Assembly (NCBI GenBank): GCA_003508835.1
Contig: PUFA01000072.1
Coordinates: 3,446,501-3,510,500 of the forward strand
Length of the DNA stretch: 64,000 nt
Origin: Eonycteris spelaea
Taxonomy: Eukaryota; Chordata; Mammalia; Chiroptera; Pteropodidae
Direction: 5' to 3'
Positions 45,725-57,480 of the stretch are shown one piece after another; the first letter of the stretch is position 1; each line of letters begins with the position of its first letter. Position numbers and translations under genes: made by a program. The notes below the pieces were generated by a model that saw only the letters and a program-made list of their open reading frames with translations, was not told the origin of the DNA and ran no database searches.

Positions 45725-45900
45725 ATTGACATTATTATTATTATTATCATTTTATAAATGAAGTGACAGGGACAGGGAGGCTAAGAAATTTGCTGAGGTG
45801 TGCAGGTAGAGCAGGGATTCCAAATGGCACAGCAAGGATTCAAATCTAGTCGGACTCGAAAATCGCTGAGCCTGCATTATCTGCACACTTGAATTCCAGG
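45725..45900 (-). repeat. MIR SINE, minus strand, with internal (ATT)n
   Basis: An (ATT)6 run is followed by TTTTATAAATGAAGTGACAGG, CTAAGAAATTTGCTGAGG and GGATTCAAATCTAGTCGGAC. Confidence 0.8.
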
Positions 45901-45994
45901 CCTGACTGTTCTCTTTACTGAGTATGGTAATCCAAAGATCTTTTTAAAACAATGTAACTCTTCATCTTTGTAGTGATGCAGACTAGCAGGATGA

Positions 45995-46175
45995 AAAGAG
46001 TTTGCAGGAGAGGATCAAACAGACCTGGAATCAATTTGGGCTCCATCCTTTAGTAGCTATATAACCTTGGGCAAGTTGACTTATTCTCTCTGTGCCTCAA
46101 TTTCTTTGACTGTAGCAGGTAGGTAATAATAGTACATGCCTCGCAAAATTGTTGAGAATATGAAAAGCAATATCT
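45995..46175 (+). repeat. MIR SINE, plus strand
   Basis: CAAACAGACCTGGAATCAATTTG, TATAACCTTGGGCAAGTTGAC and CTCTGTGCCTCAATTTCTTTG in order. Confidence 0.9.
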
Positions 46176-46594
46176 GTGGTCAAAGACTCTGCCTTTCCCC
46201 CATCTAATGTATTTGACACTCACCGTATACTTCATCCAGAAAATAACATTGTGATTCTCCTAAGTTCAAAGAAAGTTTCTGTTTCCTCACTATAGGATGC
46301 AAGGAAAGAAGACACACTCTTACACAGGAAAAACATATTTAAGAGAGTGATGCTTGGCCTAGCTAACTGATTATAAAGGTCATACTCCTTTGTGACAATG
46401 GACCCCAACTTGTTAGCTACGGACAACTATGGAAATTAAAATTATTTCAACATCTTCATATTTGCATGAGTTTCAGGTACTATGAATAGGCTGAATAAAT
46501 ACTATTTCTTCTACATGTATTTCATACTGCTTTTTCAAGTGTCAGTAAATGATATTATGGTTAATAAAACGTAATTCATTTAAAAATAGTGTAA

Positions 46595-46652
46595 AATTTT
46601 TGGTTTAGCAGACACTTAATAAATAGTAGCTATTACTATTACTATTATTATT
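46595..46652 (+). repeat. MIR/L2 3' tail with (ATT/ACT)n
   Basis: CAGACACTTAATAAATAGTAGC is followed by an imperfect (ATT)n/(ACT)n stretch. Confidence 0.6.
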
Positions 46653-46974
46653 ATATTACGTGTCAGGAAAATTAACTCAATCTGTTTCCCCAAGTCCTTT
46701 GTAGCCCTCGATGCCTGAATCTGGCTCAGCATGCAATTTCTACTCAAATAATCAAATTTTAAATATTCTCTTAATAGTTCAAATAGCATTATTTGTAGCA
46801 TTTTAAAGAATTTCCTATGTGGAAAAATCATCTTTGATCTCTTTCCCACTTTTCCTCTTATTCAATTTCTTGTCTTATTTCATTGACTAGGATCACCTGT
46901 ATAATGTCAGGTAGATACACAAAGTGGTGATAGAGATCATCTTTATATTGTTTCTGACTTTAAAGGGAAGCTTG

Positions 46975-47290
46975 TAATGTTTCTGTATTAGATATGAAAT
47001 TTTTTGAGGTTATCAGATGAGAGGGTTCCTTTATATTTCCAGTTTACTAAAGTGTTTATTGAATGTTTGATTCTGCATATATCTAAGATGATTATATGAT
47101 TGTTCTGTTTTAATCTGTTAATGTGTTAAGTCACATACCTAGGTTTTCTGGTGTTAATTAGAAACATATGCCTAGGATATTCTCTTGCCAAGGAAAGCTT
47201 ACTACTTCGTCTTTATTATTATTTTTTAATGTATTGCTGGATTTCATATGCCAGTATTCTTTCACTATCCTCAGCAGTTCTTTTATTTTT
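46975..47290 (-). mobile_element. Ancient LINE-1 ORF2 fragment, antisense
   Basis: GATTCTGCATATATCTAAG, GATTATATGATTGTTCTG, TTAATCTGTTAATGTG, TTTTTAATGTATTGCTGG and GCCAGTATTCTTTC appear in the reversed ORF2 order. Confidence 0.82.
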
Positions 47291-47302
47291 ATATACGATA
47301 AA

Positions 47303-47530
47303 AGCCTTCCTAAAACTTTACTGAAGTATAATTGACATACAATACATTGCACATATTTAAAGTGAACAATTCGACAAGTCTAAACATATGTATATACCTG
47401 TGAAATTATCACTATAATCCAGATAATAAACATATTCATCACCTCCTCCAGAAGTTTTCGCATGCTTCTTCATATTTTATCCTTTTCCCCTCCCTACCCT
47501 GCCTCCTGGCTGTCCCCAGGGAATCACTGA
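47303..47530 (-). mobile_element. Ancient LINE-1 3' terminus, antisense, separate insertion
   Basis: TTTACTGAAGTATAATTGACATACA, GAACAATTCGACAAGTC and CCTGTGAAATTATCACTATAATCC are a reversed L1M 3' end. In a single antisense L1 this would lie to the left of ORF2, so it is independent of the copy at 46975-47290. Confidence 0.82.
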
Positions 47531-48560
47531 TCTCCTTCCTATATATTAGTTTGCATTTCCCTGCTGCTTGCAGCTCTACCTGACATGGAAAATCATGCTG
47601 GGAGGTCAGAGTCACCTGGACTTTTTGGGACAAGCAGCTCTGAACGTCAAGCAAAGCTGGCCAGGTCTGAGGTCTTGGGGCGTGGTGAAAATCGGTTCTA
47701 TCTAGACAAGCAGTGAACCCCCTTCCTGGAGTTATTCACTCAATCACAATGAAGGGAGCATGCATGCTATCCTGGGCACTCCACTAGGCGTATACGAAGA
47801 ATAAGGAAGTTCTCATAGAGCACTAGGGAAGACAGACAGGTAAAAGGCATCATTGCAGTGCAGAATAGTGAGAGCCATGAGGGCAGCCCAGAGTCGGACG
47901 GGGCCTCTTAGAAAAAGGTGTCCATCTGCTTTGCAGGGTCGGGAGGCTCCTGTTGGAGCCTGGGTTGGAGCAGCGAGTTTAGGCCTTCTCTTTAAGGCTT
48001 TTCTGCCTTGTCACCTCTTGGCCCGCTTGACTTGCTTAGTCAAAGGGGTTGAGTATGATCAGATGGTCAACACTTGGCCCCTTGTGCTGAGGCCTGGTGG
48101 GAGGGGGGCAGAATCATGCCAAGGGGGTAGCACCCTCCAAATCGGTTGCATTTGACTGTGACAGTGATTTTGGACGCCAGGGTGTGTAGTACATAGCACC
48201 TCACTCCTGCTACCTGCTACATTCCAGGTGGTGGGTGTCTTGAGGTGAGAGGCTCTTTGCACATAGCAACAGAAACTGTCTCTGGCTTGGAAAATGGGCA
48301 AGAATCAGGGCCACCCTGCAGTGAAATTGGGGGCTTGGGGGCAGGACACAGTGGGCCCACCTCTGAAAATGCTTCTGCTAGGATGTAGTTGGTCCAACCA
48401 CTCGGTCCTTAGGTCACTGGCTCAAGACTCACATCCTGGGATGGCCTCCTTTATGTCACATGACTGTACTTTGACCTTGCTGGAAGTACATGTGATGGGA
48501 AGAAATAATCCGCCTCAAAGAAACTCAAGGGCTTTACCAAAAGGAGAGGGGAGAGGTTCT
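47531..48560. other. Unique non-coding stretch
   Basis: No repeat family or exon recognised. A 100-codon frame (47853-48155, plus) lacks a domain. Confidence 0.4.
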
Positions 48561-48564
48561 GGCT

Positions 48565-48720
48565 AGCTAAAGCAATAACCGGAAGACTTTGGGTAAGTCA
48601 CCTGAATTCCCTCCATGAGTCTCCCATCTATGTAATAGGGATGATGATACTCTCCTGGGGTGGTAAACAATTAAAGGGAAAAAATATGTGTGCTTAGAAC
48701 AAACTAGGCATACGGTAAGT
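48565..48720 (+). repeat. MIR SINE, diverged, plus strand
   Basis: AGACTTTGGGTAAGTCACCTG, CCATCTATGTAATAGGGATG and GAACAAACTAGGCATACGG. Confidence 0.75.
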
Positions 48721-48721
48721 G

Positions 48722-49082
48722 TATTAGCTTCCAATTGTGGCTGTAACCAATTACCACATATTTAATGGCTTAAAACAACAACAATTTGTTATCTTATCGT
48801 CCTGGAGGATTGAAGTCCTAAAATCAAGGTATCAGCAGGTTTGGGTTCCTTCTGGAGGCTCCACAGGAAAATCCGTTTTCTTATCTTTACCAGCATCTGG
48901 AGGCCACCTGCCTTCCTCGGCTGCTTCCTCGTACTGCTCGGACCGCGCTTCTGTCATCACATCTCTTTCCTTGAGTCTGACCTCTTGTCTCCCTCTTACA
49001 GAGACCTGGTGATTGCATTGAGGGCCCACTGAGATAATGCAGGACAACCACCTTCTCTCTCTAAATTCCTAACACATCGCAA
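48722..49082 (-). mobile_element. MLT1-like MaLR solo LTR, antisense
   Basis: Opens with GGCTGTAACCAATTACCACA and ATGGCTTAAAACAACAACAA, then CTGGAGGATTGAAGTCC, GGCTCCACAGGAAAATCC and GAGACCTGGTGATTGCATTG. It lacks part of the distal end. No internal region. Confidence 0.88.
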
Positions 49083-49269
49083 TGGGGTGTGTATTTTAGA
49101 TGGATGCAAGGTACAAGCTCAAGAGTGACTCTTTCTCGAAACGTCTCTTGGACAGGAGACAAGGAGATTCGCAAAGGCCGCTTGTGGAAAAGCAGTCAGT
49201 ATGCTAATGAATATGAGGAAATACAGAAGTTCGAAGCCGTGAGGAAGCTAACTAACGGTGGATGCTGGG

Positions 49270-49797
49270 TGTCGGCACACTCCAAGGTAAGAGTTTCTGC
49301 AAAATATAACACAGTCGTGCCCCCTGGTTCGTAGCAGCAGTGTTCACAGCAGCTAACACGTGGAAGCAACCCGAATCTCCTTCATGGATGGGTAAACAAA
49401 ACGCGGTGCACACATACAATGGAATGCTATTCAGCCTTAGAAAGGAAGGCAGTTCTGCCACAAGCTACGGTGTGGATGGAACTAGAAGACATTGTGCAGA
49501 ATGAAATGAGGCACACGCGGTCAGATTCTGCTTATCCCTAGAGTAGTCGAATTTATAGAGATAGAAGGTAAAACAGTGGTAGCCAGAGGATGAGGGGAAA
49601 GGGAACGGGGAGTTATCGATTAATGGGAACAGATTTTTAGTTCTGCCAAATGAAACGTTTTGGAGATGGATGGTGGTGATCGTCGCAGAACGATGTGAAA
49701 ATACTTAATCCTGCTGAACGGCACACTGAAAATAGTTAAGATGACACGCGTTATGTGTGTTTTACCACAACTGTTAAAAATTAATAAGAAAAAAGAA
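49270..49797 (+). mobile_element. LINE-1 (L1MB-like) 3' end, plus strand, with A-rich tail
   Basis: TCGTAGCAGCAGTGTTCACAG, GGAAGCAACCCGAATCTCC, CAATGGAATGCTATTCAGCC, then the 3' UTR with GGAGATGGATGGTGGTGATC, TACTTAATCCTGCTGAACGG and GTGTTTTACCACAACTG. It ends in an A-rich tail near 49790. Frames are broken. 5'-truncated within ORF2. Confidence 0.9.
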
Positions 49798-50520
49798 AGA
49801 TGATTCTGCTCCGGATAATTGAGGCTGAATTAACTCTTAAAGGTGAGAGAAGAGTAAGCGAGGCAGAGGGATCAGCATGCGCCAAGGTGGGGGTATCACG
49901 TGGGAGCCCCGTTAAGATCGGAGTGGAACGGAGGTGCTGGGGTCCCCCCTGCAGAGCTGCGGGGTTTCTGGTGGGGAAGTGGGTGGGGGTCAGGCTGGTG
50001 GGCTGACTCCTGGGTCCTTTGCCCCGTGCATCTGTGCTGTTCTGAGAACGTGAGTCAGCCCGCGGTGGGCCGAGGATGTCACAGAAACCCTGTCACTCCT
50101 CCGGAGTCGGTCCTTCCCATTCCCACCCCAGGATCAAAGCGAGCCTCGCTTTCACAGGAGCCCTTTGTTCCTTTCCTCGATTTCCTGGTGACCTACTTTC
50201 TCGTCCCAGCTCTTTATTCCTGCTCTCCCAACAACTTCTTCATCCCGGTCCTGCTGTGCTGGAAGGAAAAGACACTGACCTTCCAGCCCAGATGGTGGCC
50301 CTCGGGCCGCTCCTGGCTCCTCAGGCTGGTGGGAGCGGGGCCAGGCCTGAGTTCCCTTCATCCTGCGGCTCCGGGGATCCCCAGGGACCCGTGGGCGCCG
50401 ACGTCCCTTTGTTCTTCCAGTCCCCACCAGCAGGGTGTCTCCCCAAGCTGGAGGAGCCCCACACCAGGTGTGCCCTCTCTTTTCCCTTTTGAAGAAAAAA
50501 CAAATTGTATCTTTTTTTCT
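49798..50520. other. GC-rich unique sequence, long chance frame
   Basis: A 225-codon frame (49900-50577, plus) has no recognisable domain and is opposed by open frames on the minus strand. Confidence 0.4.
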
Positions 50521-50529
50521 AGTTACAAG

Positions 50530-50930
50530 CGATGCACTCATGGTCAATGTAGAAATTTGGAAAATACAGAACGTTAAAAAATTAAATTAAAAATTACTCA
50601 CCGTGCCCCACCCAAAGAGAACCATGAGCATTTCATGTGCTTTCTTCTCTCTCTCAGTCCATTTACATCTAAGTGACATGGGAATGTATTTTATCGTTTA
50701 TTTATACGTACACACATACAACTATATAACACACGGTAATGATATAAGTGATAATCAATATTACGTGATATATTTTCCCGTGTTTCCTGTTTTGCAAGTG
50801 GCTATTGTTTTTCAGTTACCAGTACGTTACAAACCCCTCTCCTAGCCGTGACTTACGCTTCTACGACATCCCTTTCAATGACTGTATAATATTTCATCAC
50901 GTGGGCATTCCATGTTCTGGTTTTTTGAAC
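50530..50930 (-). mobile_element. Probable ancient LINE fragment, antisense
   Basis: TACGACATCCCTTTCAATGAC followed by GTATAATATTTCATCACGTGG resembles reversed LINE-1 ORF2 text. The upstream part is A/T-rich and too diverged to place. Confidence 0.45.
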
Positions 50931-51383
50931 TGGGGTTCACAGGAAAACGAATTCACTCTGGGATTTTTTCTTTCTTTCTTTTTTTTTTTTTTTGGTATGC
51001 TCGTCTTATGAGAGTTGAGTATAAGTTATCAGGAAGAGAAATTAGAACAGAACCTCCCAGCCAGGGTGAAGAGTCCGTGCAATGGTGCCCGGGACTGAAG
51101 GAACAGGTCTGAGCATCTAGAATGATCTTTGGGGACCATATCTTACCCGATGGAGTTGAGATGGAAATGAGGGGTTTTTGGGGTTTTTTTGGTAGAATAG
51201 GGACCATGTTAGGCTATTGACTTTCCTCCTCTTTCGTTGATTGGGATTGAGGCATGTTTATGGTAGGACATGGCTGTTTTGCCTCTTTTAGATAGAAGTG
51301 GGCAGCAGTGACCAGTGGGTCACGTACAGGTTTGGTCAGTTCTGCGTTCATTATTCACTCATTCATACCAAGCATTTATAGAG

Positions 51384-51885
51384 TATGTATCAGTTGCCTA
51401 TTGCTATGGAATAAATTACCCCCAAATGTAGCAGCTTAAACAGTAATAACTGTGTATTATCTGTTTTCACTTTTGTGGGTCAGCAAGTCAGAAGCTGCTG
51501 AGTTGTGGGGTGCCAGCTCAGGGTCTCTCACGAGGCTGCAGTCAAGAGGCTGGGACCACTGTCACCTGATGTCTCAAGGATCTGCAAGATCTGGTTGCAG
51601 GTGGCTCCTTCACTCACCTGTGGGCGGAAGGCCTCAGTTTCTTGCCATGTGGACCTCTCCATAAGTCTGCTCGAGTGCCCTCAAGCAAGGAGGCTGGCCT
51701 CCCCTAGAGCAGGTGATCTGAGGGATGGGGCTGGGTGGGCAGAGGAAGCAGTGATACTTTTATGACCGAAGCTGAGTCGTTGCACTTTCTATCATTTCTG
51801 CAGTGGGTCAGCCCTACTCAGGTCGGCTCTCTTCGGTGTGGGAGGGAACTGCGCGAGGCCAGGATAGGTATCAAACAAGATGCCT
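51384..51885 (-). mobile_element. MaLR/ERVL-like solo LTR, antisense
   Basis: On the plus strand: CAGTTGCCTATTGCTATGG, GTGGGTCAGCAAGTCAGAAG, CTCAGGGTCTCTCACGAGG, CAGTCAAGAGGCTGG, GCCTCAGTTTCTTGCCATG, GACCTCTCCATAAGTCTGC and GGTGTGGGAGGGAACTGC. This is the near-complete order of a common mammalian LTR whose subfamily name I do not assign. No internal region. Confidence 0.8.
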
Positions 51886-53125
51886 CACCCTCGGGAACAT
51901 GACTGTGCCGTGGACGCTGATACCCCAGTTGCGCTGATACTCAAGCCCTGGCTGAAGGTCACCTTAAAGGTGTGGCCAGAGGGGATTGGTCTCAGCCTGG
52001 GGACACCCTCGCTCGCTGTGAGCCGGCATCACCGCACCACTAACCAAGGCTGTCCCCGATGGATAGAAACAAGGTTCGGGCTCATGGTCTATACCAGGTC
52101 AGTCCTTAATGGAAAATCTGTTTGGTTCCACAGCAAGTCAGCGACACAGCAGAGGGGTGGGGTTGGCCTGCAGCTCAGTCTCCCTGACTACTATCACGTT
52201 CCATGATTTACCCTTCTGAAACGATGGCTTGTAATGACTCTGAGACTTAGATTGCTCCTAAATCCCTACTGTCATTGACTGCCTCCCTCACCACCCTTAT
52301 AAGGTTCTTTGCTATTCCTTGCCAGCTCGCTCTCAGTCAGAAATGTATTGGGTGGCTGTCATTTTCAGCAGTAGCGAGAAAAAAACCCCTACATCCCACC
52401 TGGCCTCTATCTGCATTCCATTTCAGTGTGCCAATCACTGTGCTAATGGCCACCCACTTACTGGTCACGTTCCTTCTACCCTGTTCCCGCCCCCAAATTT
52501 CCCGCCCTCATCTTCTACGTTTTATCTTTAGGGGTGTAATGGAGCGGGCGGCTACTTTCCTTTCCAGGTCATCCTTCCCCTCACCAGAGACACGTTTGAA
52601 AGGTATGTGAATATGAAACTAAACCCTGGCTCCCTGACCCATTTCCCATGGCACTAGTCTAGACGTGGGAACAAGTCTAATTCCCCATCCACGTGACTAC
52701 TTCCCAAATGCTGGGACCCAGCATTTATGCATCTCCTAGGCTCCCCTTCTCTAGGCGAAGTGTCCCTAATATCTCTAGCCATTCTTCATTCGAATAGTTT
52801 CCAATCCTCTCACCGTCCTGGTTGACGTCCTCCCAATGTGCCTTAGTTTCCCCAGGCCCTTCCACGAGTGTTTCCTGAAACTGCAGGTGGCGTTCCAGAT
52901 GCAACTTGGCCTGAGCCGGGCAGACTTTGCTCCCTTCGAAGCAGTCTGACATTTCCCTTTTCCGTCCTAAGTACTGTTAGCATTCAGCTCCAACGGCAGG
53001 TCCACCCCCTTTCTTGTCTTAACTATCAATTAAAAAAAAAGAAAAGCCCTTTATACTGTTGTAGCAGAGCAGCGAGATGTCCACCAGTGATCTGTGCTTT
53101 CCCTGTCACAGCGTGGGGCTGTATC
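51886..53125. other. Unique non-coding stretch
   Basis: Nothing recognised. Frames of about 110 codons without domains. An A run lies at about 53032-53040. Confidence 0.4.
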
Positions 53126-53129
53126 TGGC

Positions 53130-53495
53130 AAGGGCTGCCCTGCCAGTGACTGCACTCCCAGCCTGCCTTGCCGCTGGGCGGGGCCACAGGAGCAGGCCTG
53201 TCCAATGGAACGTGACAGAAGCGATGAACATCACGTGTGGACTAAAGCGCTTAGATGGTGAGTGGGGTCTTCTTCACTTGAACCTGCCGAGAGCAGAGAG
53301 CTCCAGGACCTTGGCCGTAGGAGGAGACACGGGCTGGAAAAGCATGAATCCCAGCATCACCACGTGGAAGGCCGAGCCGACTGGAGCACCTCATCGAACG
53401 GTTCCCGGAGTGAGCAACAGCTGGCATTACCCGACGCCACTGAAATGGTGTGCTGTACCGCTTTTAGTGGCGAGCCTCGCCCTCTCTGACACGCG
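53130..53495 (+). mobile_element. Probable ancient LTR, plus strand
   Basis: CCTTGCCGCTGGGCGGGGCC, CCTGTCCAATGGAACGTGAC, then an end like CGCCACTGAAATGGTGTGCTG and TACCGC. It resembles the LTR type with the CCAATGGAA and GCCACTGAGATTTGGG blocks. Strongly diverged. Confidence 0.5.
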
Positions 53496-54347
53496 GCCGA
53501 TGCATTTTTCAGAAACCGCAGCCGGCAGACATCTCCATCTACTACTCCGGTGTCTTTGTCCACGTCGACTTCTTTCCGCCTCGTCCTTTTAGGACCTCAG
53601 CCCTCTTGGCATCCCTTTTGCCCCCTTTCCCGTTAGTCTTTGCAGGCATCACCCCGCTTGGCGTCCTCACTGGGACCAGTGTCAGAACCCCGTTTTTTAC
53701 GAGCTTCCGGCTCTGCTGTGGGACTGCGTACAGGACTCCAGAATCGCACACCTGGGTCTCTCCCCAACATCACTGGCCTCTCGGAGCCTCTCAGACCGAT
53801 GAATCACACCAGAGGCTGTACGTGAGTTAGGATAGCACCAGATGCTAAATAACCCCCAAGACAAACAAGGACCCAAGCAAAATAGATGTTGATTACTTAC
53901 TTACATAAAGTCCACACGGGCTTATCGAAGCAGGAGCAAGCTTTTCCTCTGATTCAGGGACCCAGGCCCCTTCGATCTTCTCACGCACAAGCCACAAGGG
54001 ATACGTGGCAAGCGAGAGAGAACCTGCGCTCAAAATAATCCCGTAAGGTGGGCAGGACGCGTGTGTTTATTCTGATTTGGAAGTCGAGCCAAAAGGCCTG
54101 CACCGCTAGCCACTGGCGGATGAGAGCTGGGTGCAGGTCCCCGACTCAGGTCACACTTTGCACTGAGGTGACAATGAATGGCACCTGCCCAAGTTTCCTT
54201 TTATGCTTCTTGCTCATTTGTGCAAATTAGCTCAAGCCTGCAGGTCTGACATCAGAAAGAAACTAAGCTTTAGGAAAGAAAAACTTTAAGAAATGTGGAA
54301 ACGTAGATCTCGTCTTGGTCCTGGATTAGGGTGGTAGGACAGCGCCT

Positions 54348-54372
54348 CCCCCCGCCCCCCGCCCCCCGCCCC
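54348..54372 (-). other. G-quadruplex-forming tract (minus strand)
   Basis: The plus strand holds C6, G, C6, G, C6, G, C4 in succession. The minus strand therefore carries four runs of at least four G separated by single C, an ideal G-quadruplex pattern; the plus strand could form an i-motif. No gene or promoter is recognisable beside it. Confidence 0.85.
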
Positions 54373-55043
54373 GACTTCTATGCATGAGGGCGGTGGAGAC
54401 CAAGTGGTAAGTGAAGACTCCCCATCTGAGGCCTCCCCGTGTGGCAATCACACCTCACAGTTTGGCCCTCAAGCTCACCGTTCCAGTTCAGTCTGGCGAA
54501 CTCCTCCTCCCAGACGTCATGCTGTGGATTCACTGGCGTCCTTCTGAACAAAGCCCCAAACATTTGGCTGTCTCTCCAGTTACCGCTTACCTAACACTCT
54601 TTGGTTCTGCTTCTAAGTCACAGGATGCAGAAAGGACACCATCTACTATGGTCCTGGCCACCATGCAGCCCCCGCCAGGTTTTCCCTGGGCCAATGACAG
54701 TGCCACACACCCAGGCCTGCACAGGAGCCAGCCATGGGACACAGTCCCAATCCAGGCCCTCCTCAGGCTGCTCCAGGGCAGAGAGACATTCTGTGTGCCA
54801 TCATAAAACAACCTTGGACGTGGAGAGGTGGAGCCAACAGGTTTTCCAGAGGTGAGGCCTTCTGGACTCACCTGTATAGAATGGGATGAAAGTCACCTGA
54901 ATGAAAAGTCCAAAGTTCATAGATATCTTTTCTTATTACACCAAACAAATCATGTTTATTATAAAAAGTTCTGAAAGTAAGGGATCTAAAAGTCACTTCT
55001 CCTGTCATCACTTAGATTTAATTACTCTTAACACGTTGGTCTC

Positions 55044-55487
55044 TGCTACGAACTGAATTGTGTCCCCTGGAAAGGTCCTCACCCCTGATGTGACTGTATT
55101 TGGAGATGGGCTTTTACAAAGTAATTAAGGTTAACCGAAGTCATAAGGGTGATGTCCAAATCTGATAGGACCGGTGGCCTTAGAAGAAATAGAAGAGAGA
55201 CCGACCAACGTCTGTCTGTCCGTCCGTCCGTCTGTCTCACACGCTCTCTCCCACCCCCTCTCTCTTTTCATATGCACACCCTGAGGAAAGGCCACGTGAG
55301 GACATAGGGAGGAAGAAGGCAGGCAGACGTCTACGAGCTGAGAAGAGAGTCCTCACCAGGAACCAGGTCAGCCAGCACCTTGACCTCAAACTTTCCGGCC
55401 TCCAGAACTACGAGAAAGTAAATTTTTCTCATTCTGGACACTCAGCCTTATAATATTTTGTTATGGCAGCCTGACCTGACTAATACA
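55044..55487 (+). mobile_element. MaLR solo LTR (MLT1/MST-like), plus strand, complete
   Basis: Starts TGCTACGAACTGAATTGTGT and ends TTATGGCAGCCTGACCTGAC plus TAATACA, the TG...CA borders of these LTRs. Internal landmarks: AATTAAGGTTAACCG, GGTGGCCTTAGAAGAAATAG, CACGTGAGGACATAGGGAGG and CCGGCCTCCAGAACTACGAG. It contains a (CTGT/CCGT)n expansion at about 55209-55237. No internal region or second LTR. Confidence 0.92.
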
Positions 55488-55550
55488 ATGTTGATACTAT
55501 TCTTTCTCGACAGATGTTTATTTTTACTTACCAAAGTACAAAACTATATA

Positions 55551-55603
55551 GATAGATAGATAGATAGATAGATATAGATATAGATATAGATATAGATATA
55601 TTT
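55551..55603. repeat. Compound microsatellite (GATA)n then (ATAGAT)n
   Basis: About six GATA units run into five to six ATAGAT/ATATAG hexamer units without a gap, just downstream of the MaLR LTR. Confidence 0.95.
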
Positions 55604-55814
55604 ATCTTAATTGTAAAGTATGAATTGTGTTCTCTGTCACCCGTCATCAATTATCATTTCACATGTCACGTGTAATGTTTATAACATGTTTAATCACGAT
55701 TATCTCTTTGGTGTGGATCTGCTACAGATTATTTAAGCAATGTTCTAGTTTGTAGACATTTCGGTCATTTCAAAAGAACCACCCTTATAAATAGTGCCAC
55801 AAGGAACATACCTA

Positions 55815-55985
55815 TAGCATGGTCTCTGGAGCCTGAGTGCCAAGGTTCAAACCCTGGCTCTGCAACTCACGAGCTCTGTGTATCAGCTTCTTGACCTGTA
55901 ACACGGGCGTGATCAAAGAACCTTCCACTTAGGGTTGTGTGACAGTCAAAGGTGCTCTAACGCAAGGAAAGCAATCAGAATGGAG
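55815..55985 (+). repeat. MIR SINE, plus strand
   Basis: GCATGGTCTCTGGAGCCTG, AGGTTCAAACCCTGGCTCTGC, ACTCACGAGCTCTGTGTATC and CTTGACCTGTAACACGGGC in order. The tRNA-like head, including an A-box-like part, is well preserved. Confidence 0.88.
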
Positions 55986-56684
55986 ACCGGGACATGCTCA
56001 GTGAAGAGGGAGCGGCTTAAGAGCAGCCTCCAGGCCAAGGATGGTTTTCGTAGCCTCCCAAGAGGCTTCCCATCCAGGTGAGCTGCCCCTCACCTTCCAC
56101 AGGGGTTGCAGCAAGTCTCTCCTAGCCGCCTCCTCTCCTCCGTCTTTCGACCATTATTTGTGCAGTTCCCACCCCCGTCTGCGGAAGCTGATGCCGTGGG
56201 AACACCAGCATTAGAGAATCGTGTGAAGCCAGCTCCCATGCCCTTCCGAGTTTCCAATCAAATATTCGGTTCTTAATAAAGAAAAACAGACTGTCCCCAA
56301 AGAGAAGGAAACAGCAAAAACTCATCTATGGTTAGTGTCGGAAGAAATTTAACCCTGGCTTTGAATAAGTGAGCATGCTTCTCGCCCAAGAGACCCCAGT
56401 TGGAGAGGCTGGGCTCTCAGTTAAGCCCTATTTTCCCCTCTGTTATTCATAGCAGTCCCATCCCTGCTGAAAGAAAGAGAGAGGAAAAAAGAGAGTGGCA
56501 CCCCCACTCCCTCAAAAAGAAAGGAATCCGGATTTCAAAACGCTCAGGCTTATTTCTCTTTCAAAAGTCAACTTCAGAAACCTGTCCACCCCTCCATCAA
56601 AGAGTGGAGCTGTTTGAAGCTGCCCCTCCCCAAGCCTACCTGCTGATTATTCAGGAAAATATTATATTGACATGACTCTTTAGG

Positions 56685-57480
56685 CTACAAAGGCTTTGCA
56701 GTGTTTGGGTACAACCTTGTGACTCTCTTGAACTCACACATGATTAAAAATTTAGACGGCTAACTTTGAAACAATCAAATGCATTAGAAGCTTCTTAATG
56801 AGCCGCTTTCTGAACTAAAGCCCTTGCAAACTTTAGAAAAGTGTTTCTGTGGAAATTCTATTGTCTTTGATCTGGTAGAGTCACGGCAGGGTGGATTTAT
56901 TTCAAGTTTATTTTTTGGCATACTGGTCCTCCCGAAATATTGGAGATATCTTTCTTAGCAAGACGTGGGAGCAAACAATGGTGCTGTCTCTTTCATTTAT
57001 CTGCAATTTGACAGGAGTGCAGTTTATTAACTTGAAAAGAGGCAGAGACATTATCTGAAGCCCAGAGACTCTAGTGGAGATTGCCTCCCTTTTGTGCCAG
57101 TGGGAGCTGGCGACATTTTGAACCTACTCACCATTAAATGCCTTCCCGAGTGTGGAAAAGGCTTTAAAAAGAAAGCCAAGGCATTTATGATGTAAATTCG
57201 TTATTTTGACAGCCTTTGAAATCTGTCATATTCACATCCAATTTAATGCCTTGCAAAAAAAAAAAAAAAAGTCCCCTTTCTTTTAAAACACTTTTAAGAT
57301 TTTCAAAGCCATTTTCATGTAGCAAACTATTGTTATACCGAATATTTCCTGAAAGTATTTTTAGCAAGGAATTTATAGGATTCTGTGTTAAGTCATGTCG
57401 CGTTTTAAAACATGACAGTCTTCAAACAAGCTCTGACCAGGATATCTCTTTTTGATAGTTAAGAGCTATTCTTGATTCCC
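56685..57480. promoter_or_regulatory. Candidate conserved non-coding block, longest repeat-free AT-rich stretch
   Basis: About 800 bp without a recognisable repeat except an A run at about 57255-57270. Motifs include CTTAATGAG, TTTATTAACTTG, ACAATGGTG (SOX-like), AGATATCTTTC (GATA-like) and TTAAAAAGAAAGCC. This texture is typical of vertebrate developmental enhancers. Conservation is not measured. Confidence 0.3.

Noticed and set aside
49900..50577. 225-codon plus-strand frame as a gene
   Set aside because: GC-rich region with opposed open frames, no recognisable motif or family.
55835..55880. tRNA-like A-box and B-box text
   Set aside because: It is the head of a MIR SINE. No cloverleaf or full tRNA length.
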